Made by a program: the position numbers and the translations under genes
Part shown: piece after piece, positions 59,658 to 64,000 of the stretch
Numbering within the stretch: the first letter of the stretch is position 1
How the letters are laid out: every line of letters starts with the position of its first letter
The notes under the pieces: generated by a model
What the model was told of the DNA's origin: nothing
The model's input: only the letters and a program-made list of their open reading frames with translations
Database searches by the model: none
Source: Arthonia radiata
Lineage: Eukaryota; Ascomycota; Arthoniomycetes; Arthoniales; Arthoniaceae
DNA length: 64,000 nucleotides
Reading direction: 5' to 3'
Assembly (NCBI GenBank): GCA_002989075.1
Contig: PSQN01000016.1
Span: 434,001-498,000 of the forward strand

Positions 59658-62600
59658 TCACGCAGCAAACACATCCACCTCCATCGCGCCTCTCGATAGA
59701 CCGGGCGGCTGCAACGCTCCTCTCATAACCACGTCATCCTGCATCCCCACATCAACATCCATCTCATCGTCACTCTCATCATCCGCGCCACCATCCCCGA
59801 GCAGCAGAGGATACCTCCCCGCCGCAAAGTCCGCCACCTGATCAAGGTGCGCCTGATACTCCCTTCTTATATCATCGACAGTGACAATCCGCCTCGTGCC
59901 TCTCTTGACCGGATCATCTCCTTGACCTTTTCCTAAGCTAAGCACCGCAGATCGATTCCTCTTGTTGGGCAGCTCCACAGGCCGCACAAGCAGCCACCGC
60001 ATCTTCTCCTCCACAAGCACTAAACAGTTAATGAGACTCAAATATGTCTCCTCCAACTCCGCGTCCACATCTTTACCTCTCACGCCCTGCGCTTGCACGA
60101 GCTTGAGCATCTGAATGCGCTCCCACAATGATGCGGCGACGCCTCGGTAGTCGTTTCGTTGGATCCGCCAAGCGTAGAGAAGGCGGTGCGGTGGTATTGA
60201 GGCAGGCTCAGCGGACGCCGTTGTCGCTTTGAGGTTAATCCCCGTTGAAGCGGCAGGGGCGACGGACTGCGGTCTTTTACAAAGATCGGCGAGGTGATCA
60301 TCGGCTTCGGTCGCGAGCTCTTTGGGCCAGGGAAGGTTGAGGAGGAGGTCGATGTTGGAGGTTGAGAGGACGGCGGTGAGGAAGGTGTGGAGGAATTGGC
60401 GACGGCTAGAGGGTGTCAGCGAATCTCCCTGGAGTGGTGATCACATTAGTGGGGACTTACAGTGCAGCGTCACTCTGCTTCGTGAGAGCTTCGAAAGCGG
60501 TCTCATACCTCGAGGTCTGGATGCTGGCAGTAAACAAACGCGATGTGACCTCGCGCTGGAGAGGTGCCTCTGACGACTGTTCCCTTTCAAGTTCCTGCAC
60601 AGCTTGACTGGCAAAGTCGCAGACGATCGCAGGCGCATCTGCTTGCTCGAAGAGGCTAACGAGATGCAAGTAGTAACGTGGCAGACCGTCCCCAAAATGT
60701 GTCTTCTCAACTGGAGATAGTAGTCCGTTGCTGTCGTACTGAGACACATTAAAATTGGCACTTACATCTTCTGCAGCAGATACGAAAAGTCTCCGAGCAT
60801 CTAGATGTTCTCCTGCCATAAGATAGTATCGAGCCGTCACATATCTCGACCATGCTGAGGTAGTTGGCATGAAGCGGACAAAGTCGCCGGCAACCTCAAC
60901 GGGGCACATCTTCAGCAGCCATGACATGATGTGCGGAATCTTAGCCTCGTAATCTGCGTTGAGGTTGGTTCCGTATGTCCATGCTCGAGCCCAATACGTC
61001 AGAATCTCAATTGGTGCGTCCTTGGGAGTTGGCATCGTCTCCCAGTCCTCTCGACAGAGTTGCTCGATGATCGTCCCAGTACCTGATCTGCGGACATTCT
61101 TGTCCAGGAATTGCTTGTTAGTGGCCGCTTTTGGTACAAACTCGGTGAAGGCTAGCCATGAGATAATCATGCGCTCTTTCACAAGATCTAGAGCGGTGGC
61201 GTAGATATCAGCGGGTGTCAGCTCATCCGATAGATCTTCCTGCTGAAGTTCGCAGCTCATGAAAAGGATAAGGACGACGATGTCCAGAAGAAAGTGCTGC
61301 TCCATTTCCAGGGTATCCTGTGCGCTACTGGCAAGTGACCGCGCACCATACGCAGTCAGTCGCTTATCTTGCGGTCTGCCCTGTTCGTTCTCTCCCAGCA
61401 ACTGCAACATTGCTCTGAACTGGCTAGTGTTCATTGCCGTCCAGCCACCAAGCTTTTCGAAACAGACGCTCATTTGGTCGTAACATTCGTCGCTTATCTG
61501 GCCTTCAAGATGCGTACTTTCGTAGACCGATTGCATGCGATCTTCCGTTACGTCCGAGTAATGAGTCCCGAGTGCCTGAGTATAGATAGCCTCTCGTATG
61601 GACTCGAGCAACGCAGAAGGCAACGAGTCGTGCAGTAGACGCAGCGCGTGCAAACCGACGGCGACATTCGACGTTGCTGCAGTGGTCAAGCTTTTGAAAA
61701 GCAGCGTGTCGGTAGTGAAGGTATGCTGATACAGATACTGTTCATGATTATGATTTATGATCTCAAGGTCGCAGCAGGCACGCACTGGACAAGCTTGGTC
61801 TGCCATGATATGCCACGGTATTTGCGATGCCGTGTCAAAGGCCATGGCGAGGGTCTTTTCTCTGTGCCTCTGCAAATCTTCGAGTATCCCATTGAACACT
61901 TTAATCTGCGTCAGTATTTGCTTCTCGTGATCGATGAAAGCACGCTCGTCCTCAAAGGCGTAGGTAGCGACCGTGCTGTTCAACGCTGAAGATATCAGCT
62001 GCCGTAACGAAGGTTTACCGGAGTTGGCCTCTTCTCGAATGCGCTTGCTAAGCCCAGTCGTGCTTTGTGTGTAGAGGGTGACCGCCGTGCCCAATACTCC
62101 TTGTGAGAATCGGCTCGGCTGCAAAAGCCAGTCCATCCAACGCTCGACGACTGGCTCCCCAGTGTCCTGAGCTTCGGCTTCTACGCGGCGCTCAAATTCT
62201 AACTTTGCAGTAGCCAAATCCTGGAAGCCCGGGTGCACTCTCGCCCACTGAGTTCTCCACACGGTGTCGAGCTTTTTCGGGGGCTGATCCAAGTCGAGTT
62301 TGATGGTGAAAGTGTGCGTATGAGATCCGGAACGCACCAGTATCCAAAACCTCCATTCATGATCTCGAGTTTCACGTGGCGTACTCAGGCGGAAGTCGAC
62401 GAGTTGCCAGCCCACAGTATCAATTAAGTCATCAACGGGCGGCTTGAACGAAAACTCTGGTTTATCATCCGTGACCATCATGCCACCTTCCTCGACCTCC
62501 TCTACTTTCCAGATCTTGAAGAATCTAGCGATCGGGGAGTAGGTCACCAGAAGATATCGGTCACGGTATGTGTGGTCAAAGAGCGCTTGCACCAGATTGT

Positions 62601-63597
62601 TGGAATGTGGATCTAGCAGCTGTCGCACAGGTTGCTTAAGATCCCGATCATAACCAGCGAGGTCAAATGAGTGCACGATCTTGCCAGATTGTGTACTCCA
62701 CACTCTTACTGTGTGGTCTAGACACACTGTCCATAGCAGACTGCCTGTTGGCGACAGTACAGCAGAACAGGCAGCTTTCGCGCCCATGTCGAAGGTGCCA
62801 TATCGTGCAGTTGCCTGACTTTTGAACAAGCCGCGCATCGACGACGTCCATGTCGATTCCGAGAAGATGCTCTCGGTCCACCCCTCGGTCTCGGACTGCT
62901 GGAGTCGCACCACGCCACCGTCGTTGAGCGTGATATATAGCGTTTTGTCTGCACTCCATGTTATAATGCGGTAGGGCTGCCGTATCTTCAATGCGCTCGG
63001 AGAATGCGTCTTCCACCATTTGGCAGCTCCTTGGCCTTCTTCAAGAGCCTTTGCACGCGTGAACACCTCATCGCGAAGGGTCAGTGTGATGATTTCTCCC
63101 TTTTTAGTGATTGCGTGGACAACCAAGGCAGAATTGGGGTCTTTCCTGCTGGCGAAGGCGGCGCCCTGTGAGATTAGCGCGCTCTCGAACCGGAATGATA
63201 ATGTGATTGCTGCAGCCGTGGCCTCCTGCGGCTCATGATGGAGATCGACAGATTGTATCTCAAGAGTCTGACTGTCGTCTAATATGCGCCAAAGGATAGC
63301 TCGTGGGTACACTTCTGCGTCTGATCGGAAGTAAATGGTGGACTCTGTCGCGAGGTGTTGTTTGCTGAACGTCGCCTCATCATAGACTGACGGCCGCCTG
63401 CAAGCGTTTGGTCAGCATTGCTTCCCCAAATGTATCGGTTGTTAGGTCTGCTCAGCCGTGACATACTCTACACCTCTGCGTTTTGGGTACTGCCTGGATC
63501 CAAAAGCAGATGATTCGGAAGATGGGACGAAGACTGATTCAACCGGGCCAGCAGGCTCCAAGCCGACCCTGTTCTCTTGATAGAGACAAGCCGCCAT
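59658..63597 (-). CDS. NUP120: Nucleoporin NUP120 (Nup160 homologue), Y-complex subunit
   Basis: Three exons: 63597-63467, 63397-60461 and 60405-59658, with introns 63466-63398 (69 bp) and 60460-60406 (55 bp), both GT...AG and frame-preserving; 1271 aa, a normal length for filamentous ascomycetes. The N-terminus MAACLYQENRVGLEP and the block YDEATFSKQHLATESTIYFR...PRAILWRIL match the family; WTVCLDHTVRVWST and YSPIARFFKIWKVEEV belong to the beta-propeller, and the C-terminal two-thirds are helical, ending in an Asp-rich tail. It is a scaffold subunit of the Nup84/Nup107 Y-complex at the nuclear pore. An upstream in-frame ATG (63666) is possible. A 27-bp GTAAGT...CAG stretch near 60,740-60,770 is in frame and too short to be an intron. 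Single-copy housekeeping gene. Confidence 0.9.
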
Positions 63598-64000
63598 TCT
63601 GGGCGTCGGAGAATGCGTGTGCAAGCCCAACAATGGGTGCGAGAATTGTGCAATCAACTTTCTCAAGGCGCGTAGCTCTCGAGACGAAGCTCAGAAGCAA
63701 AGCTTCGCGCTAAATCCGGCTACGTCCGCTGGCGGAGATGCAATGTGAGTATCTCCTCCACCCGCTGCGTTTCTTACCTTCCTCGACGACGCTGGCCTGC
63801 GCACCAGCCCAGATTCGCTCAAAAAGCTAAAAAATTGATGCTGCAAGATCATAGCGTGGAAATTGCATGAGCTACAAGCGTTTTGTCGATTTCGAGACTG
63901 AACCACGCTAGAGATCTAGCTCCCGCGTAGCGTGCTGCTCGCGCGGTACTAACAAAATGTATGAATACCTTTTCCCCAGCAAGAGCCGTTAATATAGATT
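63598..64000. other. Upstream region of NUP120
   Basis: Promoter and 5' UTR side of NUP120. A minus-strand frame at 63691-63906 (71 codons) has no recognisable content. No further gene is supported before the window ends. Confidence 0.5.

Noticed and set aside
60740-60770. GTAAGT...CAG as an extra NUP120 intron
   Set aside because: Only 27 bp, below any usual fungal intron, and it reads through in frame.

Overview
The window is from a filamentous ascomycete, probably a Dothideomycete (inference from gene style, short 48-70 bp introns, RIP-type mutation and the NUP120 and rhodopsin-domain families; I cannot name a species). It has two halves. Bases 1 to about 48,880 are TA-rich, gene-free DNA made of nested LTR retrotransposons. 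CA and TG have been converted wholesale to TA, the footprint of repeat-induced point mutation (RIP): in 2281-2580 I see no CA and two TG. Bases from about 48,880 to 64,000 have normal composition and five genes.

The retrotransposon half can be resolved almost base by base from LTR ends (TG/TA...CA/TA) and matching 5-bp target site duplications (TSDs). A forward chromovirus of family C (9537-44580, TSD GTTCT) was invaded by a reverse family-C copy (12622-19950, TSD ATCGC), a reverse Copia (20632-40642, TSD TTAAT) and a Copia now reduced to a solo LTR (41149-41654, TSD TTAAG). The reverse Copia holds a family-A chromovirus (21567-36157, TSD GTTTA), which holds a family-B chromovirus (27131-34473, TSD CTCGG). 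Flanking these are a truncated reverse family-C copy (1-2271), a forward Copia (2827-8117, TSD AATAG) and a reverse family-C copy with a large internal deletion (44943-48401, TSD GTAAT). What remains between the insertions is RIP-mutated DNA that I cannot identify.

The most interesting signal is an extra antisense ORF between the chromodomain end of pol and the 3' LTR of all three chromovirus families. It has a six-cysteine cluster with the spacing of a fungal Zn2Cys6 (Gal4-type) DNA-binding domain, followed by a charged, coiled-coil-like tract. All six cysteines survive in family A. In family B two are Tyr, and in family-C copies five or six are Tyr, as expected from TGY to TAY conversion by RIP. 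The chromoviruses also show the hallmarks of Tf1/sushi-type self-priming: a 9-10 nt complement between the sequence 2 nt inside the 5' LTR and a site about 35-40 bp after a TATA box in the LTR. The Copia elements instead carry a half-tRNA (initiator-Met-like) primer site.

The genic half holds, in order: a 14-TM-type MFS efflux transporter lacking its N-terminal half (-), a class I SAM methyltransferase (+), an 800-bp minisatellite, a pisatin-demethylase-like cytochrome P450 (-), a seven-TM fungal rhodopsin-domain protein (+) and the nucleoporin NUP120 (-). The MFS, methyltransferase and P450 side by side next to a TE block resemble a small or eroding secondary-metabolite locus. NUP120 is a conserved housekeeping gene that marks the core-genome side.
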